Positions 1 to 9,047 of a stretch of 64,000 nt of DNA are shown here, piece by piece (positions within the stretch are counted from its first letter, which is position 1; every line of letters begins with the position of its first letter). Origin of the DNA: Phycicoccus jejuensis (lineage in GTDB: Bacteria > Actinomycetota > Actinomycetes > Actinomycetales > Dermatophilaceae). Under the pieces are notes generated by a model. That model did not search any database. It saw only the letters and a list, made by a program, of their open reading frames with translations, and was not told the origin of the DNA. Location of the stretch: positions 310,001 through 374,000 of the forward strand of contig NZ_JOEE01000004.1 in NCBI RefSeq assembly GCF_000720925.1, written 5' to 3'. The position numbers were made by a program, and so were the translations under genes.

Positions 1-1
1 C

Positions 2-526
2 GCGTACGTCGGGGCGATCGGCGGGGCGCTGCTCGGGTTGCACATCCCGAAGTCGCTCTTCAACCCGGTCATCCTCGTCATGCTCGTCGTCGTCGGGGCG
101 TACACGCTGCTCAAGCCGTCGGTGGGGGAGCTGACCCGGCTACGCTTCAGCGGCGCCCGGCACACGACGGCCGCGGTGCTGACCGGGTTCGTCATCGGCG
201 TCTACGACGGCGCGCTCGGGCCGGGCACAGGGTCCTTCCTCGTCTTCGCGCTCGTCGGGCTGCTTGGGTACGCCTTCCTCGAGGCGAGCGCCAAGGCGAA
301 GATCACCAACCTCGCGACGAACCTCGGCGCGCTGACCGTGTTTGCCCCCGGGGGGCACGTCGTCTGGGTCGTCGGCGGGGTCATGGCCGTCGCGAACCTG
401 CTCGGCGGGTGGGTCGGCGCGCGCACCGCGGTCGCGCGCGGCAGCAGGTTCGTCCGGACCGTCTTCGTCGTCGTCGTCGGCGCCTTCACCCTCCGCATCG
501 GAGGAGACCTCGCCGGCCTCTGGTGA
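2..526 (+). CDS. TSUP (TauE/SafE) family permease, 5'-partial
   Basis: C-terminal part of a membrane permease of the TauE/SafE (TSUP) family, which moves sulfite, organosulfonates or other small anions. The reading frame is open to the left edge, so the start lies outside the window. The visible part has four to five hydrophobic helices. It carries the second-half family signature, GVYDGALGPGTGSFL, followed by KITNLATNLGAL, and ends TLRIGGDLAGLW. The substrate cannot be told from sequence. A hairpin repeat about 55 bp after the stop may terminate its transcript. Confidence 0.85.
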   Translation, partial: AYVGAIGGALLGLHIPKSLFNPVILVMLVVVGAYTLLKPSVGELTRLRFSGARHTTAAVLTGFVIGVYDGALGPGTGSFLVFALVGLLGYAFLEASAKAKITNLATNLGALTVFAPGGHVVWVVGGVMAVANLLGGWVGARTAVARGSRFVRTVFVVVVGAFTLRIGGDLAGLW

Positions 527-580
527 CACCCCCACCCCGCCCCGCCCCCCTCGCCCCCCCTGCCTCCCGCCCTCCCTCTC

Positions 581-634
581 CGCGAATGTGTGTGAAACCG
601 CCGGGGATGACCGGCGATTTCACACGCCTTCGCG
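581..634. repeat. Imperfect hairpin repeat, copy 1
   Basis: Inner arms GTGTGAAACCGCCGG (590-604) and CCGGCGATTTCACAC (611-625) pair with one mismatch around a six-base loop. Outer arms CGCGAA (581-586) and TTCGCG (629-634) also pair. A second copy lies exactly 1000 bp downstream, so the two bracket the DUF559 gene. It may act as a terminator for the upstream permease; there is no T-tract. Confidence 0.7.
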
Positions 635-686
635 GGGCTGTGGATGACGACTGCGGGCCGACCGCCCGGCGGTGCAGGCTGCGCGG

Positions 687-1595
687 ATGGACCCGGAGCA
701 CCGACGAGGAGTCGAGAGGCTGGCCGAACCGTACGGCGGCATCCTCTCGCGGTCGCTGCTGCGCGGGCTCGGCGTCGACCGGGACGCCGTGGCGCGCCAG
801 GTGGCGGCCGACCGGTGGGCGCTGCCCGGGCGCATGACCGTTGCGATGCACCGCGGACCGCTGGCGGATGCGGCGAGGCCGTGGCTCGCGGTGTGGGAGG
901 TCGGGCACGCGGTCGCCGTCGTGGACGGCGTCAGCAGCCTGGTCGCCGCGGGGCTCACCGGCTTCACCGAGCACGACGTCCACGTCTCGGTGACGCGCAA
1001 CTCCCGGTGTCCGCGGGTCGACGACGTGCGCATCCACCGGGTGCGGCGACGGCCGGACGAGCTGGTCGACGGCAGCTCGTTCCCGCGGACACGACCGGCG
1101 GTGGCCGCCGTGCGTGCCGCGGGCTGGGCGAGGAGCGACCGGCAGGCCGCCCTCGTGCTCGCGATGACCGTCCAGCAGCGGCTCGTCACCGGGGCCGACC
1201 TCGTCGCCGCGGCGAAGGTGGTGCGGACCCGGGGTCGCCATCCCTTCATTCGGCAGGTCGTGCGGGACGTCGCGGACGGCGCGCAGTCCCTCGGCGAGCT
1301 CGACTTCGCGGCCATGTGCCGGCGCCACGGCATCCCCGAGCCGGACCGGCAGGTCGTGCGTCGCGGGCCGACGGGGCGCATCTACCTCGACGTGCGGTGG
1401 GCGTTCGCCCGGCTCGTCGTCGAGATCGACGGGTCGGGCCATCGCTCGGGGCTCGCCCTGACCGACGACAACCTGCGGCAGAACACCGTCACGCTCGGCA
1501 GCGACCGGGTGCTGCGCTTCGACCTGCTGGCGCTGCGCCTCCAGGAGTCGACCGTCATGGCCCAGGTCCGCGCCGGCCTGCGCGGATGCGTGTGA
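687..1595 (+). CDS. AbiEi-like / DUF559 nuclease-fold protein
   Basis: 302-residue protein of a type common in actinobacteria. The N-terminal third resembles the winged-helix AbiEi antitoxin domain (GILSRSLLRGLGVDRDAV, DRWALPG). The C-terminal 100 residues resemble DUF559/Vsr-like PD-(D/E)XK nucleases: YLDVRWAF, then VVEIDGSGHR and a final VLRFDLLALR. The Asp and Glu-Ile-Asp fit the metal-binding core. The ATG at 687 is preferred over an in-frame GTG at 672. The stop codon lies inside the second copy of the flanking hairpin repeat. It is a lone gene with no partner toxin beside it. Biological role unknown; active nuclease function is inference. Confidence 0.75.
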   Translation: MDPEHRRGVERLAEPYGGILSRSLLRGLGVDRDAVARQVAADRWALPGRMTVAMHRGPLADAARPWLAVWEVGHAVAVVDGVSSLVAAGLTGFTEHDVHVSVTRNSRCPRVDDVRIHRVRRRPDELVDGSSFPRTRPAVAAVRAAGWARSDRQAALVLAMTVQQRLVTGADLVAAAKVVRTRGRHPFIRQVVRDVADGAQSLGELDFAAMCRRHGIPEPDRQVVRRGPTGRIYLDVRWAFARLVVEIDGSGHRSGLALTDDNLRQNTVTLGSDRVLRFDLLALRLQESTVMAQVRAGLRGCV

Positions 1596-1635
1596 AACCG
1601 CCGGGGGTCCCCGGCGATTCAACACACGTTCGCGG
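1581..1635. repeat. Imperfect hairpin repeat, copy 2
   Basis: Second copy of the 581-634 element. The left arm GTGTGAAACCGCCGG is identical (1590-1604). The right side is slightly degenerate (CCGGCGATTCAACAC) and followed by GTTCGCG. It supplies the stop codon of the DUF559 gene and sits between convergent genes, so a shared terminator role is plausible. Confidence 0.65.
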
Positions 1636-1657
1636 AAGGGAGGTGGCGGGGGCGGGG

Positions 1658-3580
1658 TCAGGGGGTGGTGAGCCAGAGGGCGGCGTAGGGCGGCAGGTGG
1701 ACGTCGCCGTCGGCGTGCCAGGGGAGGGGCTGCCCGGTGAGGGCGTCGACGGCCGCGTCGAGCCCGAGCTCGTGGACCCGCCAGCCCGGCCAGACCCGCT
1801 CCTGCGGCGTCACGTTGTAGACGCCGGCGAAGCGCCCGAGGGGATGTTCCCGCAGGGTCACGAGCACGCCGGGGTCGTCGACCGGGCCGATGCGTGTCTC
1901 GACCGAGCCGTGCAGGTGCGGCAGCGCGGCCCGCGCCCGGACGAGCCCGACGAGGTCGCCGAACACCCGCCCGGCCACCGTCGAGCGGTCGTGCCGCGTC
2001 GCCATCGCGGCGAGGTCGAGGCGCGGCCGGTGCGCCCACCGGTTGTCGTCCTCGTGGCCCGGCTCCGACGCCCACTCGGGGTCGTTGACCTGCCCGAGCT
2101 CGTCGCCGCTCCAGATGACCGGGATGCCGCCCCAGCCGACGACGACGGCGTGCGCGAGCCGGAGGGCCGCGACGGCGAGGTCGAGCTGCTCGGGCGTGCC
2201 CGCACCCTCGATGCCGACGAGCGAGGCCGCGGTGCCGGACGTGCGCCGGTCGCCGGTCTCGGGGTTGAACTGGAAGACCAGGCCGCGCGCCGGCGAGCCC
2301 CAGAAGTCGCCCGAGTACCAGTCGGCGAGGAAGTGGCGGTGCCCCGGGCCGGTGACGCCGACGGCCGCCGCGTCCTCGTCCATGATCGCCCAGCCGATGT
2401 CGTCGTGGCAGCGCAGGTAGGTCAGCCACGTGGCGCTCGCGGACTTGGGCGGCAGCGACCCCAGCGCGTGCGCGGCCAGCCGGACGTCGCGGGCCGCGAG
2501 CATCGACCAGACCTGCACCATGAGGCTGTTGTGGTACGCGAGGTCGCTCACCTTGCCGGTGTGCTCGCGCTCCCCGAGGTACGCGAGCAGCTTGGTGGGG
2601 GCGACGATGGCCTCGGCCTTGAACGCCACTGCGGGACAGACGATCCGGGTCACCGCGCGCAGCACCTGCGTCAGCGCGTGCACCTCGGGCTGCCCCTGGC
2701 AGTCGGTGCCGAGGCGCTTCCACATGAAGGCGATGGCGTCGAGGCGCAGGACGTCGACGCCGCGGTTGGCGAGGTCGAGCACGACCTGCGCGTACTCGAC
2801 GAGGACGTCGGGGTTGCCCCAGTTGACGTCCCACTGCCACGCGTTGAAGGTCGTCCAGACCCAGCCGTCGAGCTCCTCGTCCCACGTGAAGTTGCCGGGG
2901 GCGAAGTCGGGGAAGACCTCGGGCAGCGTGCGCTCGTAGGCGTCGGGGAGGCGGCGGTCGGGGAAGACGTGGAAGTACGAGCGGTAGCGCAGCACGCCCT
3001 CGCGCGCCTTGCGCGCCCACTCGTGCTCGCGCGCGACGTGGTTGAGGACGAGGTCGAGGACGAGGCTCATCCCGCGCTCGTGCAGCGAGTCGGCGAGCGC
3101 GGTGAGGTCCTCCATCGTCCCGAGGTCCGCGCGCACCTCCCGGTAGTCGGCCACGGCGTAACCGCCGTCGTTGTCGCCCTCGCGCGGGCGCAGGAGCGGC
3201 ATGAGGTGGAGGTAGGTGACGCCGAGCTCCTCGAGGTAGCCCAGGCGCTCGCCGACCCCGCGCAGGTCGCCGGCGAAGCGCTCGGTGTAGGCGGCGTACC
3301 CGACCATCGAGGGCTCCTGGAGCCAGTCGGGGCGCAGCATCCGCTCGAGGTCGCGCCGGTGCAGCCGGTCGGGTCGGCGCGCGTAGGCCCGGGCGGCCCG
3401 GGTCACGAGCTCGGAGGCCGTCTGCGCCGCCCGGTCCTCGCCGTAGACGGCGACGAGACCGCTCCACAGGTCCGGCCACCAGCGCTCCAGCCGCGCCTGC
3501 AGCATCCCGGCGCGCTCCGGGTCCCACCCGGAGGTCGGGAGGGCGGGGGGCGGCGGCACCGGTGCGGTCACGGGCGCCAT
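1658..3580 (-). CDS. Amylosucrase-type GH13 enzyme
   Basis: 640-residue retaining alpha-glucan enzyme of the GH13_4 (amylosucrase/sucrose hydrolase) type. It is expected to split sucrose and transfer or release glucose in the cytoplasm. The four GH13 regions are visible: LDLVLNHV (about residue 175), VLRLDAIAF with the nucleophile Asp (about 281), FKAEAI with the acid/base Glu (about 318) and RCHDDIGW with the transition-state Asp (about 392). FLADWYSGDFWGSPARGL followed by FQFNPETGDRRTSGT is typical of amylosucrase. The start at 3580 is chosen over an upstream ATG at 3682 because the upstream extension is not protein-like. A LacI-type operator lies just upstream. Transferase versus hydrolase specificity cannot be read from the sequence. 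Confidence 0.85.
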   Translation of the reverse strand: MAPVTAPVPPPPALPTSGWDPERAGMLQARLERWWPDLWSGLVAVYGEDRAAQTASELVTRAARAYARRPDRLHRRDLERMLRPDWLQEPSMVGYAAYTERFAGDLRGVGERLGYLEELGVTYLHLMPLLRPREGDNDGGYAVADYREVRADLGTMEDLTALADSLHERGMSLVLDLVLNHVAREHEWARKAREGVLRYRSYFHVFPDRRLPDAYERTLPEVFPDFAPGNFTWDEELDGWVWTTFNAWQWDVNWGNPDVLVEYAQVVLDLANRGVDVLRLDAIAFMWKRLGTDCQGQPEVHALTQVLRAVTRIVCPAVAFKAEAIVAPTKLLAYLGEREHTGKVSDLAYHNSLMVQVWSMLAARDVRLAAHALGSLPPKSASATWLTYLRCHDDIGWAIMDEDAAAVGVTGPGHRHFLADWYSGDFWGSPARGLVFQFNPETGDRRTSGTAASLVGIEGAGTPEQLDLAVAALRLAHAVVVGWGGIPVIWSGDELGQVNDPEWASEPGHEDDNRWAHRPRLDLAAMATRHDRSTVAGRVFGDLVGLVRARAALPHLHGSVETRIGPVDDPGVLVTLREHPLGRFAGVYNVTPQERVWPGWRVHELGLDAAVDALTGQPLPWHADGDVHLPPYAALWLTTP

Positions 3581-3593
3581 CCTGCCGAATCCG

Positions 3594-3607
3594 CGCAAGC
3601 GTTTCCA
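3594..3607 (-). promoter_or_regulatory. LacI/CcpA-type operator upstream of the GH13 gene
   Basis: On the minus strand the site reads TGGAAACGCTTGCG. It matches the LacI-family consensus TGNAANCGNTTNCA at every fixed base but the last. It sits 14-27 bp upstream of the amylosucrase-type start, where a bound repressor would block transcription. This suggests sugar-dependent repression by a LacI-family regulator encoded elsewhere. Confidence 0.55.
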
Positions 3608-3696
3608 CAGCTTCCACGGAGCGTGTCCCCGGCACTCACACGGCGGCCCGAGACGGCACACAGGTGACGCATAGGGAGCCACCCGACAGTTCAGGC

Positions 3697-5127
3697 ATGA
3701 CGACGAGCACGGCGGCGCCCGACGAGGCCTACCGCCGCCCCCACGCCGCTCTCCGCCGTCCCCGTCGCGCCGTCGTGCCCGTGCCGCGCTGGTGGCGGGA
3801 CGCGACCGCGGCCGCCGGCTGGGCTGTGCTCCTCGGGGTCACGGCGCTCTGGGTGCAGGACGGTGGCGTGCAGGACCTCGGCACCCTCGCCGGGGCCCTC
3901 ACGTCGACCGGCCGGCTGACCGGGCTCGTCGCCTCCGCGCTGCTGCTGCTCCAGGTCGTCCTCATGGCCCGCGTCCCGTGGGTCGAGCAGGCCTGGGGGC
4001 AGGACGAGCTGGCGCGCGTGCACCGCCTCGTCGGCTTCACCTCCTTCACGCTGCTGGTGGTCCACATCGGCCTCATCACCCTCGGGTACGCGGCGAGCGG
4101 GCCCCTCGGCCTCTGGGGCACGACGTGGGACTTCGTCGTGAGCTACCCGGGGATGCTCCTCGCGTGGGCCGGCACCGCGGCGCTGGTCATGGTCGTCGTC
4201 ACCTCGGTCAAGCGCGCCCGTCGCCGGCTGCGCTACGAGTCGTGGCACCTCATCCACCTCTACGGCTACCTCGGCGCGGGGCTGGTCCTGCCGCACCAGC
4301 TGTGGACCGGCGCCGACTTCCTCGACTCCCGTGCCGCCACCGTCTTCTGGTGGGGCCTGTGGGCCGCCACGGCCGCCTCCGTCCTCGTCTTCCGCGTCGG
4401 CCTGCCGCTGTGGCGCTCGCTGCGCTCCCCGATCCGTGTCCTCGACGTGGGCGCCGAGGGACCCGGCGTCACGAGCGTCACCGTCGGCGGTGACGGCGTC
4501 CGGCACCTGCCGGTGCGCGCCGGTCAGTTCCTCCAGTGGCGCTTCCTCGACGGTCCCGGCTGGACGCGCGCGAACCCCTACTCGATCTCCGCCGCCCCGG
4601 ACGGGCGCACCCTGCGGATCACCGTCGCCCACCTCGGGGACGGGTCGGCCCGGCTCGCCGCGTTGCGGCCCGGCACCCGCGTCCTCGTCGAGGGCCCGTA
4701 CGGCCGGATGCACGGCGGTGTCCGCACCCGGCGCAAGGTGCTCCTTATGGGCTCGGGCATCGGCATCACCCCGATGCGCGCCCTCCTCGAGGAGCTGCCC
4801 CAGCACCCCGGCGACGTCACGGTCGTCCACCGCGTGCGCTCGCGCGCCGAGGCCGTCCTCGCCGACGAGCTGCGTTCGCTCGCGGCCGCCCGGGGCGCCC
4901 GCTACCTCCTCGTCGAGGGCCCCCGGGTGCGGGGCCGGGCGAGCTGGCTGCCGCAGCAGGCCGCGCACCTCGGCGACGCCCAGGCGCTGCGCGAGATCGT
5001 CCCCGACATCGCCCGCCACGAGGTCTACGTCTGCGGCAACGACGGCTGGATGGACGCGGTGCGCGACGCCGCGCACACCGCCGGCGTCCCGCACGACGCC
5101 ATCCACCTCGAGCGCTTCGGCTACTGA
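3697..5127 (+). CDS. Ferric-reductase-like transmembrane flavoprotein oxidoreductase
   Basis: 476-residue membrane oxidoreductase. The N-terminal half has about six helices with the ferric-reductase fold. His residues in HRLVGFTSFTLLVVHIG and WHLIHLYGYLGAG plus PHQLW are placed to ligate heme b. A ferredoxin-NADP reductase module follows: RANPYSISAAP binds FAD, GSGIGITPMRALLEEL binds the pyridine nucleotide, and YVCGNDGWMDAV and the terminal ERFGY complete it. It should pass electrons from cytosolic NAD(P)H across the membrane. The next two genes encode an exported FMN-binding protein and its flavin transferase, probably as one operon, so the acceptor is likely the FMN protein. ATG at 3697 chosen; the upstream in-frame stretch is not protein-like. 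Confidence 0.85.
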   Translation: MTTSTAAPDEAYRRPHAALRRPRRAVVPVPRWWRDATAAAGWAVLLGVTALWVQDGGVQDLGTLAGALTSTGRLTGLVASALLLLQVVLMARVPWVEQAWGQDELARVHRLVGFTSFTLLVVHIGLITLGYAASGPLGLWGTTWDFVVSYPGMLLAWAGTAALVMVVVTSVKRARRRLRYESWHLIHLYGYLGAGLVLPHQLWTGADFLDSRAATVFWWGLWAATAASVLVFRVGLPLWRSLRSPIRVLDVGAEGPGVTSVTVGGDGVRHLPVRAGQFLQWRFLDGPGWTRANPYSISAAPDGRTLRITVAHLGDGSARLAALRPGTRVLVEGPYGRMHGGVRTRRKVLLMGSGIGITPMRALLEELPQHPGDVTVVHRVRSRAEAVLADELRSLAAARGARYLLVEGPRVRGRASWLPQQAAHLGDAQALREIVPDIARHEVYVCGNDGWMDAVRDAAHTAGVPHDAIHLERFGY

Positions 5128-5162
5128 CCCTCGACCCCCACGACCCCGCGAGGACCTCCACG

Positions 5163-5714
5163 ATGCGACGCATCACCACCTGGCTGCTGAGCACGGTCTC
5201 GGCGCTCGTCCTGCTCTTCAGCTACCACACCTCGACCGGGCAGGGCGCGACCACCGTGGCGCTCGGCGACGCCAACGGCGCCGGCGCCGCGGCGCCCGAC
5301 ACCGCGAGCGGCGACGGCACGTCGAGCGGCTCGAGCGACGACTCGTCCTCGTCGTCCGGATCGTCCTCGTCCGGGTCCTCGGACTCCTCGAGCGCGACAC
5401 CGTCCCCCTCGACGACGAAGAAGTCCTCGTCGTCCGCCGCGAAGACCTACACCGGCGACGCGATCCAGACGCGGTACGGGCCGGTGCAGGTCGAAATCAC
5501 CGTCAAGGACGGGAAGATCACGAAGTCGGCCGTGACGCAGGTGCCGTGGAGCGACCACCGCGACCAGGAGATCAACGGCTACGCCGTGCCGATCCTCAAC
5601 GACGAGGCCGTGCAGGCTCAGGACGCCGGGATCGACATGGTCTCGGGGGCGACGTTCACCTCCGACGGCTACATCCAGTCGCTGCAGTCCGCGATCGACC
5701 AGGCGAACCTGTGA
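5163..5714 (+). CDS. Exported FMN-binding domain protein
   Basis: 183-residue protein with an N-terminal membrane anchor or signal (TWLLSTVSALVLLFSYHTS), then a Ser-rich linker of about 40 residues and an FMN-binding domain from about residue 95. The domain carries SGATFTS, the motif whose Thr is joined to FMN by ApbE. It probably shuttles electrons outside the membrane. The gene begins 35 bp after the reductase gene and overlaps the ApbE gene by four bases. The Ser/Asp-rich linker would let the flavin domain reach away from the membrane (inference). Confidence 0.85.
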   Translation: MRRITTWLLSTVSALVLLFSYHTSTGQGATTVALGDANGAGAAAPDTASGDGTSSGSSDDSSSSSGSSSSGSSDSSSATPSPSTTKKSSSSAAKTYTGDAIQTRYGPVQVEITVKDGKITKSAVTQVPWSDHRDQEINGYAVPILNDEAVQAQDAGIDMVSGATFTSDGYIQSLQSAIDQANL

Positions 5715-6490
5715 TCACCGCCGAGATCCCCGTGGCCCCCGCCGCCCCGGCGCCGCCGGTCCTCGCCCGCCGGGCCTGGGTGGAGCACGTGATGGGCACC
5801 GCGGTGAGCATCCACGTGCGGGCCGTCGAGCCGACCCGCCCCGACATCGAGGCCGCGGTCCGGCGGGCCTTCGCGCACCTGCGGCGGGCCGACGCGGTCT
5901 TCTCGACGTGGCGCGCCGACAGCGACCTGCTGCGCCTCCAGCACGGCGAGGTCGACGACGTGCACGGCTGGGTCGCGGACGTCGTCGAGCTCTGCCTCGA
6001 GGCCGAGGAGCGCACCGACGGTCTGTTCTCCGCCTGGCGCTCGCGCGAGGGTGGCCGCCCGGTGTTCGACCCGACCGGTCTGGTCAAGGGCTGGGCCGCC
6101 GCCGGCGCCGCGGAGCACCTCGCCGTCGTGCCCGAGATCGCCTACAGCCTCGGGGCCGGCGGCGACGTCGCCGTCGGGGTGGGGCCCGGGCCGTCCGTCA
6201 CCGCGCCGACGTGGCGGATCGGGCTCGAGGACCCGCGCACGCCGGGCCGGGTCGCGGACGTCGTGGCCGTGCGCCGCGGTGGCGTCGCGACCTCCGGGGC
6301 GGCCGCACGCGGCGCCCACGTCGTCGACCCGCGGACCGGGCGAGGGGTCGCGCGACCCGGCTCGTGCACGGTCGTGGGTCCCGACCTCACGTGGGCCGAC
6401 GTGTGGGCGACGGCCGCGTGGGTGGACCCCGAGCGGGTGGCCCGGATGCTCCCGGAGCGTGACCCGGAGTACTCGCTCATCGTCCTCTGA
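5711..6490 (+). CDS. apbE: ApbE-family FAD:protein FMN transferase
   Basis: 259-residue FMN transferase that attaches FMN from FAD to a Thr in SGAT-type motifs. Family motifs in order: [46 protein letters not shown] and TSGAAARGAHVVDPRTG, the last close to the Mg site. It starts at a GTG overlapping the stop of the FMN-protein gene (GTGA), so the two are translationally coupled. No clear lipobox is seen, and the protein is somewhat short for the family. Its evident substrate is the neighbouring FMN-binding protein. Confidence 0.88.
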   Translation: MITAEIPVAPAAPAPPVLARRAWVEHVMGTAVSIHVRAVEPTRPDIEAAVRRAFAHLRRADAVFSTWRADSDLLRLQHGEVDDVHGWVADVVELCLEAEERTDGLFSAWRSREGGRPVFDPTGLVKGWAAAGAAEHLAVVPEIAYSLGAGGDVAVGVGPGPSVTAPTWRIGLEDPRTPGRVADVVAVRRGGVATSGAAARGAHVVDPRTGRGVARPGSCTVVGPDLTWADVWATAAWVDPERVARMLPERDPEYSLIVL

Positions 6491-6947
6491 CGAACGTCCG
6501 CGCCTGTGGCACAGCGGGGTTTACGAGGCCGCGGGGGGTTGTCCACCGCCGCAGGAGGCCCCTGCCGCGGGCGCGCGGCCGCTGCTATGTTCGACGCACC
6601 ACGCCGGGCTTCAGCAGGGGTCCCGGCTCGAGCCACAGGCCGGGTCATGGTCCGATCGCAGCTCCGCGTGCTCCCGCGTCCGCACCCGCCGACGCCCCGG
6701 GCCCGTCGGGTGGCGCACCTGCGGTGCGCCACCGCTGCTCCGCCGTGCCGGTCGTCGGCTCCCTCGGACCCGGCGGGTCCTGCGGCGTCGCCGCGGGGCT
6801 CGCTCGGCCCGGCGCCGGTCGCCCACGGGTGGCTGCAGCGCGGGTCGGCGGGCGCCGGGACGGCGGTGGCCGCGCCGAGCGCCGGTCGCCTTCCCTCTGT
6901 GCCGCCCGGCGTCCGTGGGCCCCGGCCCACGGACGGCAGCCGCCCGC
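6491..6947. other. 457-bp non-coding stretch with a possible small RNA
   Basis: No reading frame here looks like protein on either strand. On the plus strand an extended -10 like TGCTATGTT (6583-6591) is followed about 120 bp later by a perfect hairpin, GGTGGCGCACC-TGC-GGTGCGCCACC in parts (6709-6733). A transcript of roughly 6598-6735 would end at that hairpin. There is no convincing -35 and no recognised RNA family (no RNase P, tmRNA, SRP or riboswitch signature seen). The rest, up to the terminator at 6911-6934, shows nothing definable. Confidence 0.3.
6911..6934 (-). terminator. Terminator hairpin after the YyaL-like gene
   Basis: Arms GTCCGTGGGC and GCCCACGGAC pair perfectly over 10 bp around CCCG. 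The hairpin lies 14 bp beyond the stop of the minus-strand gene 6948-8939. There is no T-run, as is usual for actinobacterial terminators. Confidence 0.55.
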
Positions 6948-8939
6948 TCAGCCCCGCGCGAGGGCCTCGGCCAGCGCCTCGGCGTCGGTGACCGGCCGGT
7001 CGCAGACGAAGCCGCGGCACACGTAGGCGGCGGCCGCGCCGTCCACGAGGGGACGGTCGGCCAGCAGGGGGATGCCGGGGGCGTCCGGCCGGCCGGTGAC
7101 GTGCACGAGCCCGGGCGAGGTCGCTGCCCGGACCGCGGCGAGCATCGCGTCGGCCTCCGACCCCTCGCCGACGACGGCCACCTGGAGCGGTCCGGCCACG
7201 GCGGCCTCGGCGACCGCCAGGGCCCATCCGGCGAAGCGTGGCTCGGACGCGGCCACCGAGCCACAGGCGGCCAGCGCGCGGCCGGCGGCCTCGCGGTGCG
7301 GGCCCGAGCCGGTGAGGGCGGAGTACGTGAGGAGTGCCCCGGCCAGGGCCGCGGCGCCCGACGGCTCGGCGTTGTCGCTGCGGCTCGCCGGGCGCGCGAA
7401 CAGCCCCGGCGCGTCGTGGTCGGTGTCGTGCAGGGCGCCGTCGGCGTCGACGAAGCCCGTCAGGGCGCGGTCGAGGAGGTCACCCGCGCGCACGAGCCAG
7501 CGCGCCTCGCCGGTGGCCTGGTGCAGCGCCAGCAGACCCTCGGCGAGGTCGCCGTGGTCGTCGAGCACGGCGGGTGCGGCCGACACGCGACCGGCGCGCG
7601 AGGTGCGGTGCAGCGTCCCGTCGACGTCGTGCGTCGCGAGGACGTGGTCGGCGGCGCGCGCCGCGGCGTCGACGAGGTCGGGCCGCCCGAGCAGCGCCCC
7701 GGCGTCGGCGAGCCCGGCGATGGCGAGGCCGTTCCAGGCCGTGACGACCTTGTCGTCGCGCGCCGGCTGAGGACGGGACCCCCGGGCCTCGAGCAGGCGG
7801 GCGCGGGTGGCGGACCACCACGCGGCGTCCTCGGGGTCGCGCCGCAGCTGCAGGGTGGAGCTGCCGTGCTCGAAGGTGCCGTCGTCGGTGACGGCGAGCA
7901 GGTCGGCAGCGCGGGCGCCGTCGTCCGCGCCGAGCACCTCCGCGAGCTGCGCCGGGGTCCAGGCGTAGGTCAGGCCCTCGTGCGACGTGCCGTCGACGAC
8001 GGTGTCGGCGTCGAGGGCGGAGGCGAACGCGCCCTCGGGGGTGCCGAGGTCGCGGACCACGAAGTCGGCGGTCTCCTCCGCGACCCGCCGGGCCAGGGGC
8101 TCTCCGGTGACCCGCCAGAGGTGGGCGTAGACGCGCAGCAGGAGGGCGTTGTCGTAGAGCATCTTCTCGAAGTGCGGCACCACCCACGAGGCGTCGACCG
8201 CGTACCGCGCGAAGCCGCCGGCCAGCTGGTCGTACATCCCGCCGCGGGCCATCGCCTCGCCGGTGTGACGGGCCATCGCGAGGGCGTCGGCGGACCCGGT
8301 GCGCGCGTGGTGGCGCAGGAGGAACTCGAGCACCATCGACGGCGGGAACTTCGGGGCGCCGCCGAACCCGCCCCGCACCTCGTCGTACTGGCTGCGCAGG
8401 CGCACGACGGCCCCGTCGAGGACGTCGGCCGGGACGGGCGCCGGGGCCGGGGGACCGGTCACCTCGCGCAGCCGCTGCGCGACGTGCGCGCCGGAGGCGA
8501 GGACCTGGTCGCGCTGCTCGCGCCAGACCCGCGACGCGTTGTCGAGCAGCCCGAGGAAGTGCGCCCGCGGGAGGTAGGTGCCGGCGAAGAACGGGTCGCC
8601 GTCGGGGGTCAGGAGGCACGTCATCGGCCAGCCGCCCTGACCCGTCAGCGCGGTGGTCGCGGCCATGTAGACGGCGTCGACGTCGGGGCGCTCCTCGCGG
8701 TCGACCTTGACGGCGACGAACCCGTCGAGGAGGACGCGCGCGACCTCCTCGTCCTCGAAGGACTCGTGCGCCATGACGTGGCACCAGTGGCACGCGGCGT
8801 ACCCGACCGACAGCAGCACGGGCACGTCCCGGCGTCGTGCCTCGGCGAACGCCTCGTCGCCCCACTCCCACCAGTCGACGGGGTTGTCGGCGTGCTGCAG
8901 GAGGTAGGGGGAGAGGGATGCCGCGAGCCGGTTCGCCAT
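6948..8939 (-). CDS. Thioredoxin-domain protein of the YyaL / DUF255 family
   Basis: 663-residue protein of the widespread YyaL/SPATA20 family. The N-terminal DUF255 thioredoxin-like domain carries C50-H-W-C53 in [16 protein letters not shown], preceded by the typical [19 protein letters not shown] opening. The remainder is an (alpha/alpha)6-barrel-like region with family motifs [33 protein letters not shown] and [13 protein letters not shown]. The molecular function is not established for the family. It runs divergently from the PPOX-fold gene. The ATG at 8939 matches the conserved family N-terminus. Confidence 0.9.
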   Translation of the reverse strand: MANRLAASLSPYLLQHADNPVDWWEWGDEAFAEARRRDVPVLLSVGYAACHWCHVMAHESFEDEEVARVLLDGFVAVKVDREERPDVDAVYMAATTALTGQGGWPMTCLLTPDGDPFFAGTYLPRAHFLGLLDNASRVWREQRDQVLASGAHVAQRLREVTGPPAPAPVPADVLDGAVVRLRSQYDEVRGGFGGAPKFPPSMVLEFLLRHHARTGSADALAMARHTGEAMARGGMYDQLAGGFARYAVDASWVVPHFEKMLYDNALLLRVYAHLWRVTGEPLARRVAEETADFVVRDLGTPEGAFASALDADTVVDGTSHEGLTYAWTPAQLAEVLGADDGARAADLLAVTDDGTFEHGSSTLQLRRDPEDAAWWSATRARLLEARGSRPQPARDDKVVTAWNGLAIAGLADAGALLGRPDLVDAAARAADHVLATHDVDGTLHRTSRAGRVSAAPAVLDDHGDLAEGLLALHQATGEARWLVRAGDLLDRALTGFVDADGALHDTDHDAPGLFARPASRSDNAEPSGAAALAGALLTYSALTGSGPHREAAGRALAACGSVAASEPRFAGWALAVAEAAVAGPLQVAVVGEGSEADAMLAAVRAATSPGLVHVTGRPDAPGIPLLADRPLVDGAAAAYVCRGFVCDRPVTDAEALAEALARG

Positions 8940-9047
8940 CACCCCACCGTACGGGCGGCGACCCGGCCGGGCGCCGGGGCGCCTGCGGTGCCTTCGGGCA
9001 GGCATGCTGGAGGCGACCGTCCCGGCTGCCGATCGAGGAGACCCACC

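Noticed and set aside
6491..6947. RNase P RNA, tmRNA or SRP RNA
   Set aside because: None of the conserved core sequences (such as the GAGGAAAGTCCGGGC-type RNase P core or a tmRNA tag frame) were found on either strand.
6506..6991. Plus-strand frame of about 160 codons in the 6491-6947 gap
   Set aside because: Ala/Arg/Pro-biased, no recognisable domain, and it runs into the opposite-strand YyaL-like gene.
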